DNA from: Cristatella mucedo
Taxonomy: Eukaryota; Bryozoa; Phylactolaemata; Cristatellidae
Direction of reading: 5' to 3'
Length of the DNA stretch: 64,000 bases
NCBI GenBank assembly: GCA_009760855.2
Contig: WPIO01000026.1
Location: forward strand, 372,001 to 436,000
Position 1 is the first letter of the stretch. Each line of letters starts with the position of its first letter. The notes under the pieces are model-generated. The model saw nothing but the letters and a program-made list of their open reading frames with translations, searched no databases and was not told where the DNA came from. The translations under genes and the position numbers were made by a program. This document shows, piece after piece, positions 46,905 through 61,125 of the stretch.

Positions 46905-47088
46905 GTCTTGCTAAGTCTTAGCTGATAAAACAGCCTCTTTTTTGTATAGCGACAGAAGAGCCTTTACGGCCATCACCACCGCTTGCAGTGGCGATAAAGA
47001 ATCGCCCACCGCAGGAATCGAACCCACGACCTCGGGACCGAGGTCGTGAAAGCAACCACCTTACCTAGTGTGCCACCACCTCTCACTC
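46905..47088 (-). mobile_element. SINE-2 copy 3
   Basis: Minus strand: GTGGCACACTAGGTAAGGTG (A box), AGGTCGTGGGTTCGATTCC (B box), hairpin ATCGCCACTGCAAGCGGTGG, GCTATACAAAAAAG, then CTGTTTTATCAGCT. Full-length. Confidence 0.9.
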
Positions 47089-47269
47089 TCAGCGATGAAG
47101 TAACTTGCTCGAGTTGGCCCCTTCTGCAGGTTAGCCGATCTGCTTCATTCATGAGCATGTGAAACGGCTTGAGGAATGTGCGATGTGCATGCAGACGATA
47201 TTAATGCAAGACGTTGAAGGGAAGCGGCACTATAGTTTTTTCTAGTCGCCAATCAAAATTTTGTTGGCT

Positions 47270-47835
47270 TCTAAAGGGTTTGGAAGAGAGAAAGCAAAGT
47301 CAGGCAATGCGATCCTGGCACGAAGCAGCGCCCTTTCCTTTGACTGGCGTAGGAAAAAGCTAAACTGGAATTATTAATCATAGTTATTAAAAATGGCGCT
47401 CTTGACAGCGTATCAGCTACCACAGAGATCTTCCCAGGTACATACACGGCGTGAGGTTTAAAAGGCAAGGTTCGCATCAATAGGCGTTGGTATCTAAGCG
47501 GGACCAAGCGGTCAAGGACCTTAAGTCATCAGTAACGAAGAAGCGGTTTGTGGTCAGTGCGAAGCTCGAACGAAGGCAAGCCAATAAGGAACTGACTGAA
47601 CTTGTCGCTTGCCCACGCCACCGTAAGACACGAATTTTCGATCTAAGCGTATCGTGCTTCGGCGTCTGACAACGTGCGGGATGCAAATGCGACTGATCGC
47701 ACATCTTGCTCTTCCGATCCATGGCACTGCAGAAGAACTGCGCCTAGACCGTAGCTACTGGCGACGGCACTGACAATCGCAAATTTTTGCGTGTCGAAAG
47801 AAATGCTGTGAGGAACATGTGGATTTCTGGGTCTC
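47270..47835 (-). pseudogene. Ty3/Gypsy-type retrotransposon RNase H domain, broken
   Basis: Minus-strand relic of the RNase H part of a pol gene. In order: VSAVASSYGLGAVLLQ (about 47785-47738), FASRTLSDAEARYA then a stop (about 47690-47645), FLIGLPSFELRTDHKPLL (about 47590-47540), and, after a frame break, YVPGKISVVADTLSRAP (about 47440-47392), the hallmark end of the Ty3/Gypsy RNase H. The first catalytic Asp (DAS in the family) reads Val here. LTRs, integrase and most of the RT are not seen. It abuts a LINE-A relic at about 47868. Inactive fossil. Confidence 0.87.
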
Positions 47836-47867
47836 TTAAATGCGGTTGAGTCACCAGATGCCGTGGC

Positions 47868-48860
47868 ATAATTCGGTTGAGAGTTCCGGGGTGTAGACGT
47901 ACAGGCAAAGACGGAGGATGGTCTCCCTGGGATTTAAGGTCGGTCAGAGGTACTGCTTAGCAAACAGAGTCAGAGAAACAGGTGCTAGAGGGAGGGGTGT
48001 GCAATAAGTAGCTCAGATAGGTAAGCTGGAACACGAGGATGAAACACAAATGACAAGATCTTGACGTCAATGCGCCTCTTGATGGGGAGCTAATGCAGGT
48101 CAGAGAGAAGTGGCGTAAGTCGGCAACGCTATCGACCCACAGCCCCAACTTCCGACCTTTTTGTTCTGATATTGTCTCATTGCACAGGCAGGTAAACCTG
48201 GGGGTGAGAGTTAAATATATATGTGTATACGAGATGCCACAAATACGTGGACTCACTTGGCAGTGGTACTCTTACCCATGCGTGCCCAAATTGTGTAGTG
48301 CACCTTATCACCTTATTTAAAGTAGGTAGACTTGAGTGTGGAGCACTTGTGGTTATACAGCCAGAGATAATTATTAGGAGCGGGATGCCCAGATTCTATG
48401 CAGAAGCTAGAGGAGAGGTGCTAGCACAGCCAATTTTGCAGCCAGTTTCTTCGCAATGGTGCTTGGTTTTTATGATAATTAGTGAGGAATTGTCGCTCCA
48501 TCTACGATAATTCACTGCCGTCGAGGTACACATGTCGACGATGCAGACTGCATGAAAGCTAAGGGATTCCGAGGTACTAGACGGCCAGGAAAGATGAAGA
48601 CACACCTGGAGGCGAGTGTCTACTTCATGGAGATAAAGTCCGTGGGCAATGACATCAGCAAGAGGGAGAGTGTATCTTGTGAAAAGAAGGGTCCTTAGAA
48701 CAGTTCCCCTCGTACCTCATACATGATAGGCTCATTGGATTATCAGAGATCATAGAGATTTATTTGCTTAAGTCTATGGCTAAGGAGTATTCAAATTACA
48801 GTAGCTTTTATGCCAGTGATGCCCAGGCGAGACGACTAGCGCTCAAAAAGAACTTGGCGA
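47868..48860 (-). pseudogene. LINE-A copy 4: diverged C-terminal and RT relic
   Basis: Minus orientation. It shows the same order of landmarks as copy 3 but with much substitution: GAGTTCCGGGG and GGTCTCCCTGGGATTTAAGG (C-terminal domain), AATGCAGGTCAGAGAGAAG, then RT-region blocks to the CCAGGCGAGA-type motif near 48825. No long frame remains. Older than the other copies or from a sister subfamily. Confidence 0.7.
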
Positions 48861-49321
48861 TCGACGTGCTGAGAAATCCAGCAGAGCTAGCCTATCGGCT
48901 CTACCAAGTCAACATTCGGACATATCTCCCTCTTTAAATTCACCAACTGTGCTGCTGTAGTGGATATATTAGTTCTAAGTCTTTACTGAAATTTACTTGT
49001 GAGGTTTGAATGCTTCAATTTAAGTGTCAAGCTTTACTAGCGCTGCTTGTTCGGTTGCCTTTGATACGAAAGTCAGAAATTATTTAAGTTCTGGTCCGGT
49101 GTTGCCGCTTGAAAAGTGGCCTGACGAGCAAGTGTGTTGCTATTAATGTTATTCAAGTGTGTTACCACCAAGTGTGCTACTATTATTATTTTTTATTAAA
49201 AAAATCCCTAAGAGGAGCCCAGTACAGAAATCTGGGCTGCAGACGTATTTTTTGTGTCAGCTGTTCCTGGGTAGCAGCTGCAAATATAGGCATCTCAAAA
49301 GGAGAAAAATAGGCATAGGAA
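48861..49321. other. Stretch without a recognised gene
   Basis: No domain or RNA gene recognised; a short ATT-rich block lies at 49181-49200. Confidence 0.4.
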
Positions 49322-49652
49322 AAATCCCCTGACCTGACCACATTTAAAAGGAACTTAAAAACACACCTATTTAGGTCAGCATTTAGTGGGTCCCTGTGAT
49401 TCGTCCTTGATGTGCTTATGCGTGCTGACACTGTGCATGCTGCCACTAACCACATTTGCATGCTGACCCTGTGCATGTCACCACTAACCATAAATTATTT
49501 ACCATAATTCATTTTGCTTGTTTTTCAAGCATGATTTTACTTACCATTTAATTGCATTTCCCTTTGCAGCAAATGTAAAGTGCCTAGAAAGAGATTACAT
49601 TCTCTGAGGGCGCTTTATCAAGTGCATTATTATTATTATTATTATTATTATT
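49322..49652 (+). mobile_element. LINE-A copy 5: 3' end with (ATT)n tail
   Basis: Starts in the last codons of the LINE (CCTGACCTGACCACATTTAA), then the 3' UTR (TAACCACATTTGCATGCTGA), the two-tier tail hairpin, and ATT repeats at 49626-49652. Nearly identical to the end of copy 2. Confidence 0.9.
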
Positions 49653-49687
49653 AACAACAGGGTTACCGAGGTAGCAAGATTTAAAGA

Positions 49688-50185
49688 GCAAGGGGAGCCG
49701 GTTGAGCAACGGATACAGAGCAAAGTTCTTACACTGACCCACAAGGCCCGCCAGGGCTTGGCTTTTTCGTACCTAGCTGAACTGCTGCACCAGTTTCAGC
49801 CTCTTCGCGCCCCCAGGTCATGTGTGGACAATAAATTAGCTGTTCCACTCCTCCGCTTAAAGACCGTTGGCAACAGAAGCTTTAGCTCTGCAGGTCCTAG
49901 ACTGCGGATCTCGCTTCGACAATTCTTACGCAACGACAACTACTCTCTTGCTGCCGACTACGGCTCATCCTTTTCAGTGGTCCTGAGTTGCTACTTCCAC
50001 GCGACTTGCTACCTCAACTGCTCTCCTGACTCTGCTATGCTTCCCACTTTCTCTCTGTGGCGTGAGACAAAGTCCGTTGGCTACCGAATGCGCACAGAAA
50101 GCCGCCTAGGCTGTGAGTTCGCTATGCAAAACTCTCTTGTGTAACACCCACATCGTCTTTGTGGAGTTACAGACGGAGACACAGT
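49688..50185 (+). mobile_element. LINE-B copy 4: 3' end fragment
   Basis: 5'-truncated at the codons for PVEQR. One open frame (49758-50144) reads FSYLAELLHQFQPL, DNKLAVPLLRLKTVG and AGPRLRISLRQFLRND, then the 3' UTR. The tail is short and not repeated (GACGGAGACACAGTTTGC). Confidence 0.85.
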
Positions 50186-52494
<2,309 letters not shown>

Positions 52495-53088
52495 ACGGTC
52501 GCTCTTCTAACTCTCGAGTACGTGCGCCCCTAACTAACTCACGCCTCTAACTCTAGCCGAGTACTTTCGCCCCTAACTAACTTCATATCGCTCGGCTGCC
52601 GCGCCTTCACTTATTATGCTTGGAACTCACTACCAGCTGACATAATGCCATCTCCTGATCTGACAAAATTCAAAGAAGTAGCTGAAAACCTATCTATTCC
52701 CCTCAGCTTTTTCTCTGGCCGAGTGGATTGTCCTATTGTATGGTTGAGCTTTGTGAAACTGTTCACATTGTGACTAAGGGCAACAGCGACATACTTTGGT
52801 AAAGCGCCTCAGTGGTCCTGTCTTTTTCCAAGTGCTTTGCTTTCCTGTGCATTGTCCGGCGAGTGTTACAAAGAAGGAGGGAGGGAGGGAGGGAGGGACG
52901 GAAGAGGTCCTATTAACTAGCGGCCACGAGTCTTCTATGTGCTTCTGCATGCTTGTCTTTGCATGATAACTTGCTTTTTATTACGTAGTAGTTATCGCTT
53001 ATCTTGCAGCGAGTTATAAAGCACCTGATTAGAGATTAAGTTCTCACAGGGCTGTATAGAGAAGAATAGTATTAATTATTATTAGTCC
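52495..53088 (+). pseudogene. CR1/L2-like LINE, C-terminal end and 3' UTR (third subfamily)
   Basis: Plus orientation. Translation around 52585-52700 gives LGCRAFTYYAWNSLPADIM then SPDLTKFKEVAENL, the conserved C-terminal end of CR1/L2 ORF2. The 3' UTR ends with GCACCTGATTAGAGATTAAG, TTCTCACAGGGCTGTAT and a TTATTATTA tail, a diverged version of the LINE-A tail. A (GGGA)n run sits inside at 52872-52897. Confidence 0.75.
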
Positions 53089-54538
53089 TAACTTATATGA
53101 TTTTAGCCTCTCAGCTCTGTGGTCATGCCGCGTACTAAAAAATTAAGACCAAAAGTTCGAGCCATGAACAAACAGCTATCACTAAAGTGCAAATCATGGA
53201 AGATTAATTTCTTTAAGACTCATTTTTATATTCAAACCAAAAATTTGGCGGGGACACAATTCATTTTAATCCGTTCTTCTACTTTTGTCGATTCGAAGAA
53301 GAGTCTTAGTTCTTAGATTCCTCTTATCGTGGAAGTGCAGACTCAGATACTGACGCGCTGCCTGAACGCCTACCATTGGCTGTGGCGGCAGCGAACTGTC
53401 TTTGAATGCGCTATGAACAGAGAAGTCGCCGGCATTGCAATGGACATAGAAACAGGCTTATAAGTTGAAATTGCAGCTTATTATTAGCTAAAAAAATGCT
53501 CAGACATGAAATCAAGAAGTGCTGTCCTACTGCATACAAAATAAAGTACATTTTCGCCATTTAGTATGCTTGCACTAGTAGGCAGTTCATCTCGACGTGT
53601 CGACCTTGTAGAATCGCCCGTATTTCAGTTGCTGAAACAACATATATCCGCTACGCTATGGTAGCTCTTTATCCAGTGAGGGAAGATAGTTCTTAAATCT
53701 GGCGATGGAAGATAACTGATAGCGCAGCATCCGCTGGCAGGACTAGCATGAAACGTCACGCACGTAAGACTTCCAAGGTTTCTAATTCAAACAGTTCACG
53801 AGCTAGGCTAAGCCTCTACTAAGTCTAATTCCTTTTTTAATTGGATCATTTTTTCGTGGCATAATGCATTTGTATACCCGATTAGACGTGCACACACTAG
53901 TCACGAGAAGCAAGAGGAACGGAGATATACAAAGATCAGCCCGGCTTTAATTCGTTCTGAAGCGCCTTGCCCTGAACAAATCTCGGTCTCTATAGTCATG
54001 GTTCAGTTTTATGTGACTGATTACTGCACCATGCTAAATAACTACGGAAGGCAAAGAGATCTCGGGGTCTTTGTACGCAAAGACTCTGGGTGCACTTGTT
54101 CAGTATGAAAGCATGAAGTAGAAATGGCTCTAAAATGGTTCGGCTAACTCTGGCGCTTTCTTAAATGTGCCTCCAGAAACAGTCGCTGCGAAATAATACG
54201 ACACTTCCTTGAAAGGCTTTCTTTCTATTTTTCATTCTCCTTCTCTTACCCCTCTCTCCGTCCCTTCCGCACTCTTTCCACTCTTCTCTTTCTCTCTTCC
54301 TTTATATCTCTCGTTTTCTCTTTCTCTCTCTCGCTGTATCGCTCTGCGGTTCTATCTCCTCATTCAGCTGCAAAGGCTAACACAGAAATTTATCAGGTCT
54401 GCATGCATGTGTACTATTGGACCTTACGGCTTCTTGCGCATGCCATCGCATCAAGAAAAGAACTGTTCTACAAATGCATGTGATATCTTGCCTTCACGGA
54501 TCAATTTCCAACGACTTTCGCTAAAATGGCAACCGTAC
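53089..54538. other. Stretch without a recognised gene
   Basis: Degenerate CT-rich DNA at 54215-54360. No domain or RNA gene recognised. Confidence 0.4.
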
Positions 54539-54620
54539 GCATCGGTCGTAGCTCAGGGATAGGATGCTTGCACGTCACATCTAGGTCGTTGGTTCGAGTC
54601 CTGCAGGGGCAATCCTTTAT
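54539..54620 (+). mobile_element. SINE-2 copy 4: tRNA-like head only, cut by SINE-1
   Basis: TCGTAGCTCAGGGATAGGAT has a good A box (TAGCTCAGGG) and TTGGTTCGAGTCCTGC a perfect B box (GGTTCGAGTCC), with GCAATCCTTTAT following as in SINE-2. A SINE-1 begins right after. It looks like a tRNA but lacks a paired acceptor stem and clear anticodon arm, so I call it a SINE head. Confidence 0.65.
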
Positions 54621-54768
54621 GCCGTGCTGGTTTTGCTTGGTGGTTAAGGTTCTTGCCTCGAGCCAAGGTCAAGGTGAATGTTGGTGACCAAGGTTGTGGG
54701 CTCGGGCCCCGTGGCATATGTGAAGCGCTTAAATAGGGATTAAGTTCTCTTAGGCCTTATACAACTGA

Positions 54769-54773
<5 letters not shown>
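54621..54773 (+). mobile_element. SINE-1 copy 7
   Basis: GCTTGGTGGTTAAGGTTCTT (A box), AGGTTGTGGGCTCGGGCCCC (B box), CATATGTGAAGCGCTTAAAT, the LINE-A-like tail, and TACAACTGAATT leading into the (CA)n tract. Confidence 0.83.
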
Positions 54774-54847
<74 letters not shown>

Positions 54848-54860
54848 CATATAAATATAA

Positions 54861-54892
<32 letters not shown>
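54774..54892. repeat. (CA)n microsatellite followed by A+T repeat
   Basis: CA from 54774 to 54843, then ATAAATATAAATATATATAC to 54892. It starts exactly at the 3' end of SINE-1 copy 7, so probably grew from the SINE tail. Confidence 0.95.
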
Positions 54893-55000
54893 TCCTCAAA
54901 AAAGCTGGGATGTAGCTGCCACATGAATGAGGATGCTGAATCCATCTAACTTTGGCTTAATTTACTTCTCAATGACTGAAACAGAAAAAAAAATAAAATT

Positions 55001-55128
55001 CATTTGTATCGCGTCATAAGAGAGCTTGATCTTTATTCAGGCGCTTCACATGTGCTGCAGAGCTCGAGCCCACGACCTCGGTCATTTAATGCATTCATCT
55101 TGACCTCGGCCATCAAAGGTGAGCTAAA
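55001..55128 (-). mobile_element. SINE-1 copy 8
   Basis: Minus strand: head degraded (CTCACCTTTGATGGCCGAGG), B box GTCGTGGGCTCGAGCTC, GTGAAGCGCCTGAATAAAG, then the tail with GACGCGATACAAATGAATTT. Opposite in orientation to copy 7, about 230 bp away. Confidence 0.8.
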
Positions 55129-56414
<1,286 letters not shown>

Positions 56415-56415
56415 T

Positions 56416-56455
<40 letters not shown>

Positions 56456-56962
56456 CAGCAGCCCAGCAGCCCAGCAGCCCAGCAGCCCAGCAGCCCAGCA
56501 GCCCAGCAGCCCAGCAGCCCAGCAGCCCAGCAGCCCAGCAGCCCCAGCAGCCCAGCAGCCCAGCAGCCCAGCAGCCCAGCAGCCCAGCAGCCCAGCAGCC
56601 CAGCAGCCCAGCAGCCCAGCAGCCCAGCAGCCCAGCAGCCCAGCAGCCCAGCAGCCCAGCAGCCCAGCAGCCCAGCAGCCCAGCAGCCCAGCAGCCCAGC
56701 AGCCCAGCAGCCCAGCAGCCCAGCAGCCCAGCAGCCCAGCAGCCCCGCAGCCCAGCGCAGCCCAGCAGCACCCAGCAGCCCCCAGCAGCCCAGCAGCCCA
56801 GCAGCCCAGCAGCCCCAGCAGCCCAGCAGCCCAGCAGCCCAGCAGCCCAGCCAGCCCAGCAGCCCAGCAGCCCAGCAGCCCAGCAGCCCAGCAGCCCAGC
56901 AGCCCAGCAGCCCAGCAGCCCAGCAGCCCAGCAGCCCAGCAGCCCAGCAGCCCAGCAGCCCT
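56415..56962. repeat. (CAG)n followed by a 500-bp array of an 8-bp unit
   Basis: AGC triplets at 56416-56453, then about 60 copies of AGCAGCCC with occasional one-base insertions, deletions or substitutions (near 56541, 56743-56790, 56815, 56851). On the minus strand this is GGGCTGCT, a G-triplet every 8 bases. Since 8 is not a multiple of 3, every frame encodes the same octapeptide cycle (QQPSSPAA forward, LLGCWAAG reverse), so all six frames stay open and the long frames here are artefacts. Confidence 0.97.
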
Positions 56963-57069
56963 CCGAGCGCAGCCCCCGGCTGCAGCCCTAGCTGCACCGC
57001 CGAAAGCTGCACGCTCTGTCCATGCCGGGCTGCACGATGTTCACGCTCGTCCCCTTCCTCCTCACCCTG

Positions 57070-57250
57070 TGAGCCGTGATGGCACACTAGGTAAGGCGGT
57101 TGCTTTCGTGACCTCGGTCCTCAGGTCGTGGGTTCGATTCCTGCGGTGGGCGATCCTTCATCGCCACTGCAAGCGGTGGTGATAGCCTTAAAAGCTCTTC
57201 TGTTGCTATACAAAAATATGCTGTTTAATCAGCTAGGATTTATTTATTTT
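57070..57250 (+). mobile_element. SINE-2 copy 5
   Basis: Full-length: TGAGCCGTGATGGCACACTA head, B-box region AGGTCGTGGGTTCGATTCC, hairpin ATCGCCACTGCAAGCGGTGG, GCTATACAAAAA, and a TTTAATCAGC...TTTATTTATTT tail. A possible 5-bp target-site duplication CCCTG flanks it (57065-57069 and 57251-57255). Confidence 0.9.
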
Positions 57251-57269
57251 CCCTGCCTACTGCACGCAT

Positions 57270-57440
57270 CCCCCTGGGTCTTAGTCCAGGAGGTAAGGTG
57301 CTCACTATTCACGACCGGGTCGTGGGTTCGAATCCTCCATTGGGCGATCCTTTATCCATTGTCCACTGCAAGTGGACAATGATAGCCGTCAAGGCTATTT
57401 TGCCGCGATGAAAATGAGGCTGTTAAATCAGCTAATCCTT
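57270..57440 (+). mobile_element. SINE-2 copy 6: variant subfamily
   Basis: Same plan as SINE-2 but diverged: head TTAGTCCAGGAGGTAAGGTG, perfect B box GGTTCGAATCC, GGGCGATCCTTTAT, then a different stem ATTGTCCAC TGCAA GTGGACAAT at the hairpin position, GATAGCCGTCAAGGCT, and TTAAATCAGCT. It lies about 20 bp after copy 5 in the same orientation. Confidence 0.83.
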
Positions 57441-57685
57441 GGCCTGCATGACATGTGACCAGCTTCACCAGGTGACCGGGTTCACCAACCCGTGCGTCAT
57501 GAAGAAAGAGAGAAAGCTAGACTGAAGTCGGCCTCCGAAAGAGTGCACGTCAGGTGCCCATTTATTGCCTAATCCCAAGGGAAGGCAGAAAGAGCGGCCG
57601 GCGTCGTCTGCATCGAGAGAGTGTGCGCGAGCTCACGAGTCGTTGCATTATTCTCTTGTGTCTTGTTCTCTTTGCCTGCCACGTA
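57441..57685. other. Short stretch without a recognised gene
   Basis: No domain recognised; bounded by SINE-2 copy 6 and a LINE-A fragment. Confidence 0.35.
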
Positions 57686-57986
57686 ACAATAATGATAATA
57701 ATAATAATAATAATAATAATGCACTTGATAAAGCGCCCTCAGAGAACTCAATCTCTTTCTAGGCGCTTTACATTTGCTGCAAAGGGAAAGGCAATTGAAT
57801 GGTGAGTAATATCATGCTTGATAAACAAGCAACATGAATAACATGGTTAAGGGTGACATGCACAGGGTCAGCATGCAAATGTGGTTAGTGGCAGCATGCA
57901 CAGTGTCAGCACTCATAAGCACATGAGGGACGAATCACAGGGACCCACTAAGTGCTGTCCTAAATAGGTGTGTTTTTAAGTTATCA
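57686..57986 (-). mobile_element. LINE-A copy 6: 3' end with (TTA)n tail
   Basis: Minus orientation. TAA repeats at 57688-57720 (complement of the tail), the hairpin AAAGCGCCCTCAGAGAACTC...CTAGGCGCTTTAC, the 3' UTR blocks and the last LINE codons, truncated near 57986. Confidence 0.9.
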
Positions 57987-58948
57987 CAGTAGTAGTCGTT
58001 CCCAGAAGTCTTTACCTTGACAATTTTACCTATTCTGCCGTCACTTACCGCCGCTTTAGGTTAAGCAGCCTTGGGGCAAGTCCGTGGATTGGTTATTGGT
58101 TATACATTATAGTGGTATTGATCCGCCATTGGTTACTCAGGCTCGGCATGCCAAGCGTCGTTGCCTCTCATTACACTTTTGGGACAGCACGTATGCACAG
58201 CCAACTTATCTAACTAATGCTGCTGACCCAAGAAACCGAGTACTATTGTCAGATAATGCAAATTAGAATGGCAAGCTAAAGTCTGCCATCAGAGACTCCG
58301 AAAATGGATGGCAGATGCTAAAGAAGTTACAGAACAATGACTGCAATGCTCGACTTGCTGCTTGTAATAATAATAATAATAATTATTATAACAATACGAT
58401 ATTTGAATGGCACCCTCATAGAACTAAAGCTCTTTTTAGGCATTTTGCACCTGATACAAAAGCCGCAATTCCCATTCCCAGCCGGTGGTGGACGACGGCT
58501 TCGCTTCTCATCCTGCCAGTCAGACCTGCTGTCGGATTCAGAAGGCACTGCTTCTAACTCAAGCGACCTTCGTGCTCCGTCTAGTTGTCGAAGCAGCCTA
58601 CCTTCTTTCTTTGCTTAATGCCTTTTTGCGTTTTTGATAAATGTATGGCCCCTAATATTTCCTTAACGGTTTGCTTCAGCTGCTCTGCAAAAGCTTGGCA
58701 CGGAGCGAGTGACCTTCGTGCAAAAAAGTGCATGGACATGCAGCAAGTGCTGGCTCGGGTGAAAAAGGGCACCGACAGTTGGCAAGCGCCGCTGATGCTG
58801 AAGCAATAGCTCCTGACTTATAGTTGTATACGTATCATTTTTGGAAAGAATCTGCTGCAGAGGCGATCCCTGGGCATTCTGCTAAGGTTAGTACCTGTCG
58901 GCGCCTCCTGCATCAGAGATGCATCATCAGAGAGCGAGAGAGAGGAGA
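57987..58948. other. Stretch without a recognised gene, with a short LINE-A-like tail
   Basis: At 58364-58455 a TAA run plus GGCACCCTCATAGAACTAAAG and AGGCATTTTGCACCTGA looks like a strongly diverged LINE-A (or SINE-1) 3' tail in minus orientation. The frames around it show no domain. Confidence 0.5.
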
Positions 58949-59291
<343 letters not shown>

Positions 59292-59292
<1 letters not shown>

Positions 59293-59707
59293 CTGTTTTG
59301 AAACTAAAAGTGTTTTTGCGGGAAATTTGTAGCCCGAGGGGTCTTGAAAAGCTTTAGCCCTCTTCCAAGAGACCGGTTCGGAACTGGGGCGCTCATGGCT
59401 GCAACCTACTGAAGGGCTGCCTCTTGAGCTCACTCTTTCGAGTCAAGTGACCACACCCATCCGGAGGCACACCCTACGGCTTCGCTTGGAGGGCAGGCCC
59501 ACTTGCCATGTTCCCAATAAAAAATATTGGGTAGCCTCTTCAAATAGAAACGCTGATGATAGGTGCATCACCTCCTCGCCTGGAGAGCCTTAAGTTACCC
59601 CCTCAAGTTAGCCACAGGCATCAGAGGAACCATTTTAGCCCCTCCAAATACGATTACCCTTCTAAAAAAAGATAGCCCCCCTATGGAAAATCGGCTCTTA
59701 ATGGAAT
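59292..59707. other. Stretch without a recognised gene
   Basis: No domain or RNA gene recognised. Confidence 0.35.
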
Positions 59708-61125
59708 ATAACGTATCTCCGTTTGTAACTCCACAAAGCCATAAAGACTATGTGGATGTTACGCCGGTGAGTTTTGTATAGCGCACTCACAACCTAAGCG
59801 ACTTTCGGTACGCATTCGGTAGCCAACAGACTTTGTCTCACGCCACAGAGAGAAAGTGGGAAGCATAGCAGAGTCAGGAGAGCAGTTGAGGTAGCGAGTC
59901 GCGTGGAAGTAGCAACTCAGGACCACTGAAAAGGATGAGCCATAGTCGGCAGCAGGAAAGTAGTTGTCGTTGCGTAAGAATTGTGGAAGCGAGTTCCAGT
60001 CTAGGACCTGCAGAGCTAAAGCTTCTGTCGCCAACGGTCTTCAAGAGAAGGAATGAAACTGTTAATTTATTGTCCACACAGGACCTGAGGGCACGAACAG
60101 GCTGAAACTGGTGCAGCAGTTCAGCTAGGTACGAAGGAGCCAAGCCGTGGCGGGCTTTGTGGGTCAGCGTAAGAACTTTGCTCTCTATCCGTTGCTCAAC
60201 CGGCATCCATCCAAGCTTTTTTAGCAAAGGAGACACGTGCTCAAACCACTGCGGCTTGAAGACTAGCCTTGCAGCCATATTCATAGTCACCTGCAGTGGC
60301 CTAGTTGCTTTCTTTGGTAGCCCAGCCAAAAGAGAATTACAATAATCAAGCCGAGACAGAACTAAGGAGCTAGTAAAATATTTTGCAAGCCACTGTGGAA
60401 GACAGCTCCTGATCTCGGATAGGGATCGGACGTGAGGGCTAGCTGTAGAAGCAGTGTTCCAAAAGAAGCTTTTAAAATTGAGGCAGCTGTCGAAACGACA
60501 CCTACATTTCGAGCACATGGTGATGGTCGCACAACATCATCAACTTTAAGAAGTGCAAAGCCTTTTAATCCAGCCACAGGCTGAGGGTGTCCTATGAGCA
60601 GCAGTTCAATTTAATTGTCATTTAGTTTTAAGAAGTTTTCCGACATCCAGGATCGAATGTCGGCAAGGCAGGCATTCAGTTTATCAGTTACTGCAGCAGA
60701 TTCCGACCGCTGGAATGACAAATACAGGTGAGTTTCGTCAGCATAAAAGTGATATCCTATTCCATGGGCCTTAATCACTTTTCCCAGAGGTAGAGTATAA
60801 ATGCAGAACAGCAAGGGACCGAGTACAGACCCTTGAGGGACTCCGCAGGTGACCCTTCTCGTGTGTGAGACCTGACCCCCACACGACACGGATTGAATAC
60901 CATAAGACAAATACGATTTAAACCACGCCAGTGCTTCGTCCGCCAGACCGATCGTTGTTCTCAATCGTTCAAGAAGAACACCGTGATCAATGGTGTCGAA
61001 GGCTGGAGACAGATCTAGCAGAGCTAGGGCAGTGAAATTCCCGTCGTCGTTGCCACGTAGAATGTCATTGATAACACGGAGGAGAGCTGTTTCTAAAGAG
61101 TGTGTGCCGATGGCATCTTGCCAAA
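59708..61125 (-). pseudogene. LINE-B copy 5: longest LINE-B, RT and C-terminal domain
   Basis: Minus orientation. One frame stays open from about 61125 to 60611 (about 170 codons) and holds RT motifs HSLETALLRVINDIL, LDLSPAFDTIDHGVLLERL (motif A, catalytic Asp present), CGVPQGSVLGPLLF (motif B) and YHFYADETHLYL (motif C, YADD changed to YADE). After a break near 60608 the C-terminal domain continues (60518-59874: RLDYCNSLLAGLPKKATRP, KKLGWMPVEQRIESKVLTL, LAPSYLAELL), then the 3' UTR. 5'-truncated in the RT; the endonuclease is absent. The least decayed RT in the window, but not functional. Confidence 0.9.

Noticed and set aside
54539-54620. A possible functional tRNA gene with good A and B boxes
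   Set aside because: No pairing acceptor stem or clear anticodon arm, and its downstream bases match SINE-2; better read as a SINE head.
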